A stretch of DNA of 64,000 nucleotides. Source: Streptomyces mayonensis. GTDB lineage: Bacteria; Actinomycetota; Actinomycetes; Streptomycetales; Streptomycetaceae. The notes beneath the pieces are model-generated. The model did no database searches and was not told the origin of the DNA. It was given only the letters and a program-made list of their open reading frames with translations. The position numbers and the translations under genes are program-made. Every line of letters starts with the position of its first letter. Positions within the stretch are counted from its first letter, which is position 1. This document shows positions 54,824-64,000 of this stretch, one piece after another. The stretch lies in NCBI RefSeq assembly GCF_018982965.1, contig NZ_JACBYP010000012.1, positions 1-64,000 on the forward strand. The letters are read 5' to 3'.

Positions 54824-54839
54824 GCAGCCGGGCGGAGCA

Positions 54840-55493
54840 CTACTGGTCGCGCTTGAGCGCCTCCAGCGCACGGCGCGTGACCTCGTCCACGGGACCGGTC
54901 GCCGCGATGGTGGCGACCAGGCCCTGCGACTTGTAGTAGTCGATGATCGGCTCGGTCTGCGTGTGGTAGACCTCCAGCCGCTTGCGGACCGTCTCCTCGG
55001 AGTCGTCGTCCCGCTGGTACAGCTCGCCGCCGCAGACGTCGCAGACGCCTTCCTTCTTCGGCGGGGTGTACGACACGTGGAAGACGTGGGCCGAGTCGTT
55101 GCGGCAGACGCGCCGGCCGGCGATCCGCTTGACGACCTCGTCCTCCGGGGCCTCCAGGTCCAGCACCGCGTCGAGCTTCATGTCCTCGGTCTCGAGCAGC
55201 TCGTCCAGCGCCTCGGCCTGGGAGACGTTGCGCGGGAAACCGTCCAGGAGGAAGCCGCCCTCGGCGTCGGGCTGCTCCATCCGGTCCTTCGCCATGGCGA
55301 TGGTGACCTCGTCGGGGACGAGGTTGCCGGCGTCCATGTAGGACTTCGCGAGCTTGCCCAGTTCGGTCTGCTGGCTGATGTTCGCGCGGAACAGGTCGCC
55401 CGTGGAGATGTGCGGAATGTGCAGCGTCTCGGCAAGGCGGGTGGCCTGCGTTCCCTTTCCGGCGCCCGGCGGCCCGACGAGGACGATTCGCAT
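54840..55493 (-). CDS. adk: Adenylate kinase
   Basis: A 217 aa enzyme that interconverts AMP, ATP and ADP. Walker A is GPPGAGKGTQA, then HISTGDLFRANI, FLLDGFPRN, and the long-form LID with Cys residues (VCRNDSAHVFH, VCDVCGGELYQRDDD), which probably binds zinc. Overlaps the secY stop by one base (TGATG). Confidence 0.98.
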   Translation of the reverse strand: MRIVLVGPPGAGKGTQATRLAETLHIPHISTGDLFRANISQQTELGKLAKSYMDAGNLVPDEVTIAMAKDRMEQPDAEGGFLLDGFPRNVSQAEALDELLETEDMKLDAVLDLEAPEDEVVKRIAGRRVCRNDSAHVFHVSYTPPKKEGVCDVCGGELYQRDDDSEETVRKRLEVYHTQTEPIIDYYKSQGLVATIAATGPVDEVTRRALEALKRDQ

Positions 55494-56806
55494 CAGCGGA
55501 GGAACCCTTCGTAATTGCGCTGCTGGAGCTGGCTCTCGATCTGCTTCACCGTCTCGAGACCGACACCCACGATGATCAGGATGCTGGTGCCGCCGAACGG
55601 GAAGTTCTGGTTTGCCCCGAAACCAGCCAACGCCATTGTCGGGACGAGAGCGATCAGACCCAAGTACAGCGAACCCGGCCAGGTGATCCGGTTGAGTACG
55701 TAGCTCAGATACTCAGCGGTCGGTCGGCCAGCCCGGATGCCCGGGATGAAGCCACCATACTTCTTCATGTTGTCCGCGACTTCCTCGGGGTTGAACGAGA
55801 TGGCCACGTAGAAGAAGGCGAAGAACACGATGAGGAAGAAGTACAGAATGATGTGCGGCGTCGCGGCCGTGTCCGCGAGGTTCTTCGTGATCCAGGTCGC
55901 CCAGCCCGCCTGCGAGTTCGAGAACTGGACGATCAGCGCGGGGATGTAGAGCAGCGACGAGGCGAAGATGACGGGGATGACGCCCGCCTGGTTCACCTTG
56001 AGCGGGATGTACGTCGAGGTGCCGCCGTAGGAGCGGCGGCCGATCATGCGCTTGGCGTACTGGACCGGGATGCGGCGCTGTGCCTGCTCCACGAAGACCA
56101 CGAGGCCGACCATGACGAGGCCGACGGCGATGACGGTGCCGAACTCGATCCAGCCGCCCGCCAGGTCGCCCTGCTTCTTGATGGCCCACAGGGCGGAGGG
56201 GAAGGTCGCGGCGATCGAGATGAACATCAGGATCGACATGCCGTTGCCGATGCCGCGGTCGGTGACCAGCTCGCCGAGCCACATGACGACGGCGGTGCCG
56301 GCGGTCATGCAGATGACCATGACGATGGTGGTGAAGATCGACTGGTCGGGGACGATCTGGCCGGCGACGGTGCAGCCCGAGAAGAGGGTGCCACTGCGGG
56401 CGGTGGCCACGAGGCCGGTGCCCTGGAGGATGGCGAGCGCGATGGTCAGGTAACGGGTGTACTGCGTGATCTTCGCCGTGCCCGCCTGGCCCTCCTTCTT
56501 GAGGGCTTCCAGACGCGGGATCACCACGGTCAGCAGCTGCAGAATGATGCTGGCGGTGATGTACGGCATGATGCCGAGCGCGAAGACCGTGATCTGCAGC
56601 AGGGCGCCACCGCTGAACATGTTGACCAGGCCGAAGAGACCCTGGTTGCCGGACGCCTGGTCCACGCACTCCTGGACGTTCTTGTAGTCGACGCCGGGAA
56701 TGGGGATGTGGGTACCGAGCCGGTACACCACGATGATGCCGAGCGTGAAGAGCAGCTTCTTGCGCAGGTCGGGCGTCTTGAACGCCCGGGCGAACGCGGT
56801 GAGCAC
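55493..56806 (-). CDS. secY: Protein translocase channel SecY
   Basis: A 437 aa protein with ten hydrophobic helices: KKLLFTLGIIVVYRLGTHIP, ALGIMPYITASIILQLL, a cytosolic LKKEGQAGTAKITQYTRY loop and an ends-in-Arg tail. Pore-forming subunit of the Sec translocon. First gene after the hairpin that follows rplO. Confidence 0.98.
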   Translation of the reverse strand: MLTAFARAFKTPDLRKKLLFTLGIIVVYRLGTHIPIPGVDYKNVQECVDQASGNQGLFGLVNMFSGGALLQITVFALGIMPYITASIILQLLTVVIPRLEALKKEGQAGTAKITQYTRYLTIALAILQGTGLVATARSGTLFSGCTVAGQIVPDQSIFTTIVMVICMTAGTAVVMWLGELVTDRGIGNGMSILMFISIAATFPSALWAIKKQGDLAGGWIEFGTVIAVGLVMVGLVVFVEQAQRRIPVQYAKRMIGRRSYGGTSTYIPLKVNQAGVIPVIFASSLLYIPALIVQFSNSQAGWATWITKNLADTAATPHIILYFFLIVFFAFFYVAISFNPEEVADNMKKYGGFIPGIRAGRPTAEYLSYVLNRITWPGSLYLGLIALVPTMALAGFGANQNFPFGGTSILIIVGVGLETVKQIESQLQQRNYEGFLR

Positions 56807-56996
56807 GGTGCCTCCTGCGACCCCCGCGCTACTGCGTCAAGGGTGACGGTCTTGAGGTTCGACTGACGACTGATAAGTGGACGGCTAAGTGAGTAACGGT
56901 GGACCGCCGCTCAGAGTGCCTCATGCGACGCACTCGTGAAAGAGGGCAGCGCAGGCCACCTTACCGGCGGGAGCACTTACCTTGGAACGACCAACC

Positions 56997-57028
56997 GGGG
57001 ATACCCCATTTGTGGGGCATCCCCGGTC
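56997..57028 (-). terminator. Hairpin between rplO and secY
   Basis: CCGGGGAT (56997-57004) pairs with ATCCCCGG (57021-57028), with inner CCCCA/TGGGG pairs and a TTT loop. It follows the rplO stop by 34 bases, in the 256-base gap before secY, so secY-adk likely has its own promoter in 56807-56990. Confidence 0.85.
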
Positions 57029-57062
57029 GGGATCGCTCAAGTCATCGAGGCGCCTGAAGGGT

Positions 57063-57518
57063 TCAGACGAGCTCGGTGACGGTACCGCCGGCGGCGGTGA
57101 TCTTCTCCTTGGCGGAGCCGGAGACGGCGTCGACCGTCACCTGCAGCGCCACGGAGACCTCGCCCTGGCCGAGGACCTTGACGAGGCTGTTCTTGCGAAC
57201 GGCACCCTTGGCCACCAGGCCCTCGACGGTGACCTCGCCACCCTCGGGGTACAGCGCGGCCAGCTTGTCGAGGTTCACGACCTGGTACTCGGTCTTGAAC
57301 GGGTTCTTGAAGCCCTTCAGCTTCGGGAGACGCATGTGGAGGGGCATCTGGCCACCCTCGAAGCGCTCCGGAACCTGGTAACGGGCCTTCGTGCCCTTGG
57401 TACCACGACCGGCCGTCTTACCCTTCGACGCCTCACCACGACCGACACGGGTCTTGGCGGTCTTGGCGCCCGGGGCGGGACGGAGGTTGTGGATCTTGAG
57501 CGGGTTCTGCTCCGCCAT
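57063..57518 (-). CDS. rplO: 50S ribosomal protein L15
   Basis: L15, 151 aa: [40 protein letters not shown] and [19 protein letters not shown]. Last gene of the spc-type run before the hairpin. Confidence 0.98.
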   Translation of the reverse strand: MAEQNPLKIHNLRPAPGAKTAKTRVGRGEASKGKTAGRGTKGTKARYQVPERFEGGQMPLHMRLPKLKGFKNPFKTEYQVVNLDKLAALYPEGGEVTVEGLVAKGAVRKNSLVKVLGQGEVSVALQVTVDAVSGSAKEKITAAGGTVTELV

Positions 57519-57520
57519 GA

Positions 57521-57703
57521 TCAGTCGACCTCCTCGACCGACACGAGGTGGCGGACGGTGTGCACCATGCCGCGGAACTCGGGGCGGTCCTCCTTGACGA
57601 CCTGCGTGTTGATGCCCTTGAGACCAAGGGAACGCAGGGTGTCACGGTGGTTCTGCTTGCTGCCGATGTAGGACTTGACCTGCGTAATCTTGAGCTGCGC
57701 CAT
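57521..57703 (-). CDS. rpmD: 50S ribosomal protein L30
   Basis: L30, 60 aa: [40 protein letters not shown]. The ATG at 57703; the longer frame upstream is not needed. It is followed by rplO after two bases. Confidence 0.98.
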   Translation of the reverse strand: MAQLKITQVKSYIGSKQNHRDTLRSLGLKGINTQVVKEDRPEFRGMVHTVRHLVSVEEVD

Positions 57704-57705
57704 GA

Positions 57706-58308
57706 TTACGCACCCGCCCCGGCACGCGCACGGAGAAGAGCCGCGGGGGCGACGTCCTCGAGCGGCAGACCACGGCGGGCCGCGATCTCCTCGGGACGCT
57801 GCAGGCCCCTGAGGGCCTCCACGGTCGCGTGCACGATGTTGATCTGGTTGTCGGAGCCGAGCGACTTCGACAGCACGTCGTGGATACCGGCGCACTCGAG
57901 CACGGCACGCACCGGACCACCGGCGATCACACCGGTACCGGGCGACGCGGGCTTGAGCAGCACGACGCCGGCAGCCTTCTCACCCTGGATGGGGTGCGGG
58001 ATGGTGCCCTGGATGCGGGGGACCTTGAAGAAGTGCTTCTTGGCCTCCTCCACACCCTTGGCGATGGCGGCCGGCACCTCCTTGGCCTTGCCGTATCCGA
58101 CACCCACGGTGCCGTCACCGTCGCCCACCACGACCAGCGCGGTGAAGCTGAAGCGACGACCACCCTTCACAACCTTGGCGACGCGGTTGATCGCGACAAC
58201 GCGCTCAACGTACGCGGTCTTCTCGGCGGCTGCGCCACCGTCGCGACCCTTCCGGTCCCGCCGCTCGCCGCCACCGGCACCGCCACCGCGGCGCTGGGGT
58301 CCAGCCAT
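57706..58308 (-). CDS. rpsE: 30S ribosomal protein S5
   Basis: S5, 200 aa. The N-terminal 25 residues are a Gly/Arg extension; the core has [40 protein letters not shown] and [19 protein letters not shown]. Involved in decoding fidelity. Two bases before rpmD. Confidence 0.99.
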   Translation of the reverse strand: MAGPQRRGGGAGGGERRDRKGRDGGAAAEKTAYVERVVAINRVAKVVKGGRRFSFTALVVVGDGDGTVGVGYGKAKEVPAAIAKGVEEAKKHFFKVPRIQGTIPHPIQGEKAAGVVLLKPASPGTGVIAGGPVRAVLECAGIHDVLSKSLGSDNQINIVHATVEALRGLQRPEEIAARRGLPLEDVAPAALLRARAGAGA

Positions 58309-58352
58309 TGGAATTACCTCTCTCTGTTTCCGCTAGCGATACGGAACCGGGC

Positions 58353-58736
58353 TCAGAACTTGAGTCCAGCTTCGCGGGCGGCGTCCGCCAGGGCGGCGAT
58401 GCGCCCGGCGTACTGGTTACCACCACGGTCGAACACGACGGCCTCGATGCCCGCGGCCCGGGCACGCTCGGCGACCAGGGCGCCGACCTGCTTGGCCTGC
58501 GCGGACTTGTCGGCCTCGCCGCCGCGGATCGAGGTGTCCAGGGTGGACGCCGACGCAAGGGTGTGACCCTTGAGGTCGTCGATCACCTGGGCCACGATGT
58601 GGCGGTTCGAGCGAGTAACGACCAGACGGGGACGCTCCGCCGTACCCGAGAGATTCTTGCGAATCCGGATGTGGCGGCGCTTGATCGCGGCGCGCTTGTA
58701 GGCGTCGCCCTTGAGGATCTTCTGCCCGTATGCCAT
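58353..58736 (-). CDS. rplR: 50S ribosomal protein L18
   Basis: L18, 127 aa: [40 protein letters not shown] and [20 protein letters not shown]. Binds 5S rRNA. Confidence 0.98.
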   Translation of the reverse strand: MAYGQKILKGDAYKRAAIKRRHIRIRKNLSGTAERPRLVVTRSNRHIVAQVIDDLKGHTLASASTLDTSIRGGEADKSAQAKQVGALVAERARAAGIEAVVFDRGGNQYAGRIAALADAAREAGLKF

Positions 58737-58739
58737 GGC

Positions 58740-59279
58740 TTACTTACCCGCCTTTCCGACCTTGCGGCGGATGACTTCGCCCTCGTACCTGACGCCCTTG
58801 GCCTTGTACGGGTCGGGCTTGCGCAGCTTGCGGATGTTGGCCGCAACCTCGCCGACCTTCTGCTTGTCGATGCCCTCGACCGAGAAGTGGGTCGGGTTCT
58901 CCACCTTGAAGGTGATGCCCTCGGGGGCCTCGACCAGGATCGGGTGGCTGTAGCCGAGGGAGAACTCCAGGTTCGAACCCTTGGCGATCACGCGGTAACC
59001 GACACCGCTGATCTCGAGCTTCTTCACGTAACCCTGGGTCACGCCGGTGATCATGTTCGCCACCAGCGTGCGGGACAGGCCGTGCAGGGCCTTGCTCTGA
59101 CGCTCTTCGTTGGGGCGGGTGACGTTCAGCACGCCGTCCTCACCCTTGGCGATGTCGATCGGTGCCACGACGGTGTGGGTCAGCGAGCCCTTGGGGCCCT
59201 TGACCGAGACCGTACGGCCGTCGATGGTGACGTCCACGCCGGCGGGAACCGCGATGGGGAGCTTGCCGATGCGCGACAT
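58740..59279 (-). CDS. rplF: 50S ribosomal protein L6
   Basis: L6, 179 aa: [20 protein letters not shown], the second repeat [20 protein letters not shown], and the C-terminal [19 protein letters not shown]. Three bases before rplR. Confidence 0.99.
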   Translation of the reverse strand: MSRIGKLPIAVPAGVDVTIDGRTVSVKGPKGSLTHTVVAPIDIAKGEDGVLNVTRPNEERQSKALHGLSRTLVANMITGVTQGYVKKLEISGVGYRVIAKGSNLEFSLGYSHPILVEAPEGITFKVENPTHFSVEGIDKQKVGEVAANIRKLRKPDPYKAKGVRYEGEVIRRKVGKAGK

Positions 59280-59303
59280 AGCTGTTTCCTCCGTTCCCTT
59301 CCG

Positions 59304-59702
59304 TTACCAGACGTAGGCGAGAACTTCTCCGCCTACGCCCTTCTTGCCGGCCTGCTTGTCGGTGAGGAGCCCGTGCGACGTGGAGATGATCGCCACGCCG
59401 AGGCCGCCCAGCACCTTGGGCAGGTTGGTGGACTTCGCGTACACCCGGAGACCGGGCTTGGAGATCCGCTTGATGCCCGCGATGGAGCGCTCACGGTTCG
59501 GACCGAACTTCAGCTCGAGGGTGAGGTTCTTGCCGACCTCGGCGTCCTCGGTCTTCCAGCCGGTGATGAAGCCCTCCTGCTGGAGGATCTCCGCGATGTG
59601 AGACTTGATCTTGGACGCCGGCATCGTCACGGAGTCGTGGTACGCCGAGTTCGCGTTCCGCAGACGCGTAAGCATGTCTGCGATCGGATCAGTCATGGTC
59701 AT
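59304..59702 (-). CDS. rpsH: 30S ribosomal protein S8
   Basis: S8, 132 aa: [20 protein letters not shown] and the C-terminal [20 protein letters not shown]. The start ATG at 59702 is the first of two close in-frame ATGs. A 210-base gene-free gap separates it from rpsN. Confidence 0.98.
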   Translation of the reverse strand: MTMTDPIADMLTRLRNANSAYHDSVTMPASKIKSHIAEILQQEGFITGWKTEDAEVGKNLTLELKFGPNRERSIAGIKRISKPGLRVYAKSTNLPKVLGGLGVAIISTSHGLLTDKQAGKKGVGGEVLAYVW

Positions 59703-59912
59703 GAATTGGCCTTCGGCCTCTCTCGCCGGGGTTTCCTGGTGCGCCATCCCTCTCCCCGATCCGAGACGGGACGGGTGCGGCGCGGTGGACCTACGGCGTA
59801 GTAAGTCGATTCGGGCGGCAGACGCCCAACCCCGCAAGCCTAAGGCATGCGGAGCCGGGCATCTGCCCACCCAGATACTTACCGAGAGTCTGAATAACCC
59901 GGAATTACCGGA

Positions 59913-60098
59913 TTACCAGGAGCTCTTGGTCACGCCCGGCAGCTCGCCGCGGTGAGCCATCTCACGAAGGCACACGCGGCACAGGCCGAACTTGCGGTAG
60001 ACGGAGTGCGGGCGGCCGCAGCGCTGGCAGCGGGTGTAGCCACGCACACCGAACTTGGGCTTGCGAGCAGCCTTGGCAATCAGAGCCTTCTTCGCCAT
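59913..60098 (-). CDS. rpsN: 30S ribosomal protein S14, type Z (zinc-binding)
   Basis: S14, 61 aa: [59 protein letters not shown]. Two Cys-x2-Cys pairs make the zinc site, so this is the C+ form; a zinc-free copy may exist elsewhere. ATG at 60098. Confidence 0.98.
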   Translation of the reverse strand: MAKKALIAKAARKPKFGVRGYTRCQRCGRPHSVYRKFGLCRVCLREMAHRGELPGVTKSSW

Positions 60099-60103
60099 CT
60101 CGC

Positions 60104-60661
60104 TCACGCCTCCTTGAAGGGGAAGCCGAGGTGACGAAGGAGCGCGCGGCCCTCAGCGTCGTTGGTCGCCGTGGTCACCACGGTGATGTCCATACCCCGG
60201 ACGCGGTCGATCTTGTCCTGGTCGATCTCGTGGAACATGACCTGCTCCGTGAGACCGAAGGTGTAGTTGCCACGGCCGTCGAACTGCTTGGGGGACAGAC
60301 CGCGGAAGTCGCGGATGCGCGGCAGCGCGAGCGACAGGGTGCGGTCCAGGAACTCCCACATGCGGTCGCCACGGAGCGTGACGTGGGCACCGATCGGCTG
60401 GCCCTCGCGCAGCTTGAACTGCGCGATGGACTTGCGGGCCTTGGTGACGGCCGGCTTCTGACCGGTGATCGTGGTGAGGTCGCGGATGGCGCCCTCGATC
60501 AGCTTGGAGTCGCGGGCGGCGTCGCCCACACCCATGTTGACCACGATCTTGACGAGGCCGGGGACCTGCATGACGTTCTCGTAGGAGAACTCCTCACGCA
60601 GCTTGCCCGAGATCTCCTCGCGGTACTTCGTCTTGAGACGCGGAGTGGTGGTGGTAGCCAT
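60104..60661 (-). CDS. rplE: 50S ribosomal protein L5
   Basis: L5, 185 aa: [60 protein letters not shown]. Binds 5S rRNA. Its ATG overlaps the rplX stop (TGATG). Confidence 0.99.
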   Translation of the reverse strand: MATTTTPRLKTKYREEISGKLREEFSYENVMQVPGLVKIVVNMGVGDAARDSKLIEGAIRDLTTITGQKPAVTKARKSIAQFKLREGQPIGAHVTLRGDRMWEFLDRTLSLALPRIRDFRGLSPKQFDGRGNYTFGLTEQVMFHEIDQDKIDRVRGMDITVVTTATNDAEGRALLRHLGFPFKEA

Positions 60662-60984
60662 CAGATGTCCTCACCCGTCCGCTTGGCAACGCGAACCTTG
60701 TTGCCCTCGTCGTCGAAGCGGTAACCGACGCGCGTGACGACCTTGTTGCCGTCCTTCTCCACGACCAGCTGGACGTTGGAGACGTGGATCGGGGCCTCGG
60801 TGGTCACGATGCCGCCGGCCTGCGAACCGCGAGCGGTCGGCCCGGCCTTGGTGTGCTTCTTGACCCGGTTGACACCCTCGACCAGGACACGGTCCTCGCG
60901 GGGGAAGGCCGCGATGACCTTGCCCTGCTTGCCCTTGTCCTTGCCGGTGATGACCTGGACCAGGTCGCCCTTCTTGATCTTCAT
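60661..60984 (-). CDS. rplX: 50S ribosomal protein L24
   Basis: L24, 107 aa: [60 protein letters not shown] (KOW-type). The ATG at 60984 is taken; a GTG two codons earlier overlaps the rplN stop and is an alternative. Confidence 0.98.
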   Translation of the reverse strand: MKIKKGDLVQVITGKDKGKQGKVIAAFPREDRVLVEGVNRVKKHTKAGPTARGSQAGGIVTTEAPIHVSNVQLVVEKDGNKVVTRVGYRFDDEGNKVRVAKRTGEDI

Positions 60985-60986
60985 GC

Positions 60987-61355
60987 TCACAGCACCTCCG
61001 GCGCGAGGGAGATGATCTTCATGAACTTCTTCTCGCGCAGCTCACGGCCCACGGGGCCGAAGATACGGGTGCCGCGAGGGTCGCCGTCGTTCTTCAGAAT
61101 GACGGCGGCGTTCTCGTCGAAGCGGATGTACGAGCCGTCGGGACGGCGGCGCTCCTTGACGGTGCGAACGATGACCGCCTTGACGACGTCACCCTTCTTC
61201 ACGTTGCCACCGGGGATCGCGTCCTTGACGGTGGCGACGATGACGTCACCGATACCCGCGTAGCGGCGACCGGAGCCACCGAGCACACGGATGGTCAGGA
61301 TTTCCTTCGCACCCGTGTTGTCGGCGACACGCAGTCGCGACTCCTGCTGGATCAC
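60987..61355 (-). CDS. rplN: 50S ribosomal protein L14
   Basis: L14, 122 aa: [60 protein letters not shown]. It starts after a 256-base, hairpin-rich gap from rpsQ. Confidence 0.99.
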   Translation of the reverse strand: MIQQESRLRVADNTGAKEILTIRVLGGSGRRYAGIGDVIVATVKDAIPGGNVKKGDVVKAVIVRTVKERRRPDGSYIRFDENAAVILKNDGDPRGTRIFGPVGRELREKKFMKIISLAPEVL

Positions 61356-61421
61356 GTCTATCTCCTGAATGTCTGCCGGTTCCCTCCGGGGGTCGAGCCC
61401 GGAGAGCCTGGCGGAACTCCC

Positions 61422-61609
61422 CTGCGGATGGTCCCCGCAGGAACTTACGAGGCCGTACCTGCCGGGCCGCGTAAAACGACTTACGCGTCACGTGAGTGCT
61501 TCACGCTGCCCGGCCGGTTTCCCCGCGGGGGGTCCGCAAGTCGCCTCACGGACCCCCTGCGGGGTCGGCGCTTCTGGCCTGCGGGGCCTCTGCTTCGAGG
61601 CCCCGCAGG
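61422..61609 (-). terminator. Three successive hairpins between rpsQ and rplN
   Basis: In transcription order: GAGGCCCCGCAGG/CCTGCGGGGCCTC (61597-61609 with 61578-61590, 13 bp, six-base loop), three bases after the rpsQ stop; then 61549-61557 with 61528-61536 (9 bp, GGGGGTCCG); then CCTGCGG/CCGCAGG (61422-61428, 61435-61441). The first is a classic high-GC terminator; the others could be attenuators or protein-binding sites. Confidence 0.75.
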
Positions 61610-61611
61610 GA

Positions 61612-61899
61612 TTACTTGGCCTTCTCGAGGATCTCGACGACGCGCCAGCGCTTCGTCGCGGACAGCGGCCGGGTCTCCATGAGGAGGACACGGTCGCCGA
61701 CGCCCGCGGCGTTCTGCTCGTCGTGCGCCTTGAGCTTCTCGGTACGGCGGATGACCTTGCCGTACAGCGCGTGGGTCACGCGGTCCTCGACGGCGACGAC
61801 GACGGTCTTGTCCATCTTGTCGCTGACGACCAGACCCTGGCGGGTCTTGCGGAAGCCGCGTGCGGCCTTCGTCTCTTCAGTCACGTTGCTCTCGCTCAT
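61612..61899 (-). CDS. rpsQ: 30S ribosomal protein S17
   Basis: S17, 95 aa: [40 protein letters not shown] and [20 protein letters not shown]. Overlaps the rpmC stop by one base (TGATG). Confidence 0.98.
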   Translation of the reverse strand: MSESNVTEETKAARGFRKTRQGLVVSDKMDKTVVVAVEDRVTHALYGKVIRRTEKLKAHDEQNAAGVGDRVLLMETRPLSATKRWRVVEILEKAK

Positions 61900-62123
61900 C
61901 AGGCGTTCTCCACCGTTTCGATGCCCAGCTCACGCTCGCGCATCAGGGTGTAGATCCGCGCGATGTCCTTGCGGACCGCCTTCAGACGGCCATGGTTCTC
62001 GAGCTGCCCGGTCGCCGCCTGGAAGCGGAGGTTGAACAGCTCTTCCTTGGCCTCGCGGAGCTTCGCGAGAAGCTCCTCGTTGCCCAGCTCGCGCAGCTCG
62101 GACGCCTTGGTGCCGGCCGACAT
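61899..62123 (-). CDS. rpmC: 50S ribosomal protein L29
   Basis: L29, 74 aa: [40 protein letters not shown]. The ATG at 62123 overlaps the rplP stop (TGATG); the GTG one codon earlier is less likely. Confidence 0.97.
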   Translation of the reverse strand: MSAGTKASELRELGNEELLAKLREAKEELFNLRFQAATGQLENHGRLKAVRKDIARIYTLMRERELGIETVENA

Positions 62124-62542
62124 CACGCTTCACCTGCCTCGCGCTTGACGATCCGGCACTTCATCGGCAGCTTGTGGGCCGCACGGGTCAGCGCCTCACG
62201 GGCGATCTTCTCGTTGGGGTAGGACAGCTCGAACATGACCCGGCCCGGGTGCACGTTCGCGACCCACCACTCCGGAGAACCCTTGCCGGAACCCATGCGG
62301 GTCTCGGCCGGCTTCTTCGTGAGCGGGCGGTCCGGGTAGATGTTGATCCAGACCTTGCCGCCACGCTTGATGTGGCGGGTCATCGCGATACGGGCGGCCT
62401 CGATCTGGCGGTTGGTCACGTACGCCGGGGTGATGGCCTGGATGCCGTACTCGCCGAACGCAACCTGCGTACCGCCCTTGGCCATGCCGCGGCGCTTGGG
62501 GTGGTGCTGCTTGCGGTGCTTGACCCTGCGGGGGATCAGCAT
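62123..62542 (-). CDS. rplP: 50S ribosomal protein L16
   Basis: L16, 139 aa: [60 protein letters not shown]. The ATG at 62542 lies five bases after the rpsC stop. Confidence 0.99.
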   Translation of the reverse strand: MLIPRRVKHRKQHHPKRRGMAKGGTQVAFGEYGIQAITPAYVTNRQIEAARIAMTRHIKRGGKVWINIYPDRPLTKKPAETRMGSGKGSPEWWVANVHPGRVMFELSYPNEKIAREALTRAAHKLPMKCRIVKREAGEA

Positions 62543-62547
62543 GACGG

Positions 62548-63393
62548 TCAGGCCTCCGTTCCGCCGGTAGAAGAGGACGAGGCCTCGGCCGGAGCGGCAG
62601 CGGCGGGCGCGTCGGCCTTGGGGGCCTCGGCGGCGGGAGCCGACTGCTGCTGCGGCTTGCGCCCACGACGCTCGCCACCGCGGCCACCGCGGGCCGGGCG
62701 GTCGTTGCCGCCACGGGCCGGACGGTTGCCGGCGCGGGCGGCGGCGTTCTCGGCGCGGACCTCGGCGATGTTCTTGACGTCGCCCTTGTAGATCCAGACC
62801 TTCACACCGATGCGGCCGAAGGTCGTCTTGGCCTCGAAGAAGCCGTAGTCGACGTTCGCGCGGAGCGTGTGCAGGGGCACACGGCCCTCGCGGTAGAACT
62901 CCGAGCGGGACATCTCGGCGCCGCCGAGGCGGCCACCGCACTGGATCTTGATGCCCTTGGCGCCGGCCTTCATCGTGCCCTGCATGCTCTTGCGCATGGC
63001 GCGACGGAAGGAGACGCGGGAGGACAGCTGCTCGGCGACGGCCTGGGCCACCAGCTGAGCGTCCGTCTCGGGGCTCTTGACCTCGAGGATGTTCAGCTGG
63101 ACCTGCTTGCCGGTCAGCTTCTCCAGGTCACCGCGGATGCGGTCGGCCTCGGCGCCGCGGCGGCCGATGACGATGCCGGGACGGGCGGTGTGGATGTCCA
63201 CGCGGACGCGGTCACGGGTGCGCTCGATCTCCACCTTGGAGATGCCGGCGCGCTCCATGCCGGACGTCATCATCCGACGGATGGCGACGTCTTCCTTGAC
63301 GTAGTCCTTGTACAGCTTGTCGGCGTACCAACGCGACTTGAAGTCGGTCGTGACACCGAGCCGGAACCCGTGCGGGTTTACCTTCTGGCCCAT
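62548..63393 (-). CDS. rpsC: 30S ribosomal protein S3
   Basis: S3, 281 aa: [20 protein letters not shown], the KH domain [40 protein letters not shown]. The about 65-residue Arg/Gly then Ala/Pro/Ser tail ([19 protein letters not shown]) is longer than in E. coli and common in actinobacteria. Confidence 0.99.
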   Translation of the reverse strand: MGQKVNPHGFRLGVTTDFKSRWYADKLYKDYVKEDVAIRRMMTSGMERAGISKVEIERTRDRVRVDIHTARPGIVIGRRGAEADRIRGDLEKLTGKQVQLNILEVKSPETDAQLVAQAVAEQLSSRVSFRRAMRKSMQGTMKAGAKGIKIQCGGRLGGAEMSRSEFYREGRVPLHTLRANVDYGFFEAKTTFGRIGVKVWIYKGDVKNIAEVRAENAAARAGNRPARGGNDRPARGGRGGERRGRKPQQQSAPAAEAPKADAPAAAAPAEASSSSTGGTEA

Positions 63394-63740
63394 TACCGGG
63401 TTCCTTCCTTGCTGCTGACGACCACGGTGATGTGGCTGGTCCGCTTGCGGATCCGGTAGGCACGGCCCTGGGCGCGCGGCCGGAACCGCTTCAGGGTCGG
63501 GCCCTCGTCGACGAACGCCTCGGAGATGAAGAGGCTGTCGGCGTCGGTGTGGTCGTAGTTGTGCGCGGCGTTGGCGATGGCGCTGTCCAGCACCTTGCCG
63601 ACCGGCACGCTCGCGGCCTGCGGGGCGAAACGCAGGACCGCCTGAGCCTCCGTGGCGTCCATGCCACGGATGAGGTCCACCACGCGGCGGGCCTTCATGG
63701 GCGTGACGCGGATGTACCGCGCCTGGGCCCTGGCTTCCAT
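63393..63740 (-). CDS. rplV: 50S ribosomal protein L22
   Basis: L22, 115 aa: [55 protein letters not shown]. The ATG at 63740 has AAGGGA five bases upstream. Its TAA overlaps the rpsC ATG (TAATG). Confidence 0.98.
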   Translation of the reverse strand: MEARAQARYIRVTPMKARRVVDLIRGMDATEAQAVLRFAPQAASVPVGKVLDSAIANAAHNYDHTDADSLFISEAFVDEGPTLKRFRPRAQGRAYRIRKRTSHITVVVSSKEGTR

Positions 63741-63782
63741 GGTTGTCCCTTCAGTGTTTGTCATGGTCTGTCACCCCGCTGA

Positions 63783-64000
63783 CTAGCGGCGCTTCGACTT
63801 CCGGTCGTCCTTGACGTGACCCCGGAAGGTGCGCGTCGGCGAGAACTCGCCGAGCTTGTGGCCGACCATGGACTCGGTGACAAACACCGGGATGTGGGTC
63901 TTGCCGTTGTGCACCGCGATCGTGTGGCCGAGCATGGCCGGGACGATCATCGAGCGACGGGACCAGGTCTTGATGACGTTCTTGGTGCCGGCTTCGTTCT
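63783..64000 (-). CDS. rpsS: 30S ribosomal protein S19, C-terminal part
   Basis: The C-terminal 72 codons of S19 run off the right edge: [60 protein letters not shown], ending DDRKSKRR and TAG. The next genes leftward fit the S10-operon order rpsS-rplV-rpsC-rplP. Confidence 0.97.
   Translation of the reverse strand, partial: NEAGTKNVIKTWSRRSMIVPAMLGHTIAVHNGKTHIPVFVTESMVGHKLGEFSPTRTFRGHVKDDRKSKRR

Overview
The window looks like a stretch of Streptomyces chromosome. The evidence is the very high GC content with strong third-position bias, frequent GTG starts with GTGA/ATGA/TGATG stop-start overlaps, a His-tailed GroEL1 behind tandem CIRCE operators, an orphan DUF397 protein, and a core gene order running from groES-groEL1 through the tsa genes, alr-acpS-nnr, glmS, glmM, rpsI-rplM and truA into the spc/S10 ribosomal cluster. 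No tRNA, rRNA or CRISPR array is visible.

Layout. 0-6.7 kb: an uncharacterised gene, groES-groEL1 with two CIRCE sites, two translationally coupled NodB-type lipoproteins and a THUMP-like methyltransferase. 6.7-13.1 kb: an accessory island built from wreckage and one intact operon. The wreckage is a dead IS5-family transposase, the 3' end (domains V and VI) of a group II intron, a truncated imine-reductase-like pseudogene and a second IS5 remnant. The intact operon encodes a small EACC1-like membrane protein, a caspase-like protease fused to 42-residue TPR-like repeats, and a soluble Ser/Thr kinase, all translationally coupled. It is my best candidate for a little-described biological-conflict or programmed-death system. 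13.1-27.2 kb: an ECF sigma/DGPF pair, an LCP enzyme, a LacI regulator, the t6A genes (tsaE, tsaB, rimI, tsaD), a dead YkuD-like protein, a small peptide behind a likely iron box, then alr, acpS, an XRE-cupin regulator and bifunctional nnr. 27.2-31 kb: a second, smaller accessory patch with a truncated PD-(D/E)XK-type gene, an MFS/TetR pair, a peptidase E remnant, a small ORF and DUF397. 31-41.3 kb: glmS, a lipoprotein, coaA, a DUF389 membrane protein, glmM, rpsI-rplM, a GT87 glycosyltransferase and a membrane-anchored protein.

41.3-49.4 kb: a poly-gamma-glutamate-type locus (capA, a double-sensor HAMP protein, pgsB with a long Tyr/Gln/Glu-rich tail, pgsC, an NlpC/P60 endopeptidase). A divergent lipoprotein there could be a hydrolase, and a palindrome lies across the two start codons. 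49.4-64 kb: truA, rplQ, rpoA, rpsK, rpsM, rpmJ, infA, map, adk, secY, rplO, rpmD, rpsE, rplR, rplF, rpsH, rpsN, rplE, rplX, rplN, rpsQ, rpmC, rplP, rpsC, rplV and the 3' end of rpsS, all on the minus strand. Strong hairpins split this cluster after rplO, after adk and between rpsQ and rplN.

Short tandem repeats are unusually frequent. They occur between genes (8 bp x 11, 9 bp x 8, 10 bp x 4, 15 bp x 3) and inside gene ends (rimI, the gene after tsaD, the tsaE N-terminus, the first gene). All calls come from reading the sequence and from recalled family knowledge; no database search was run.
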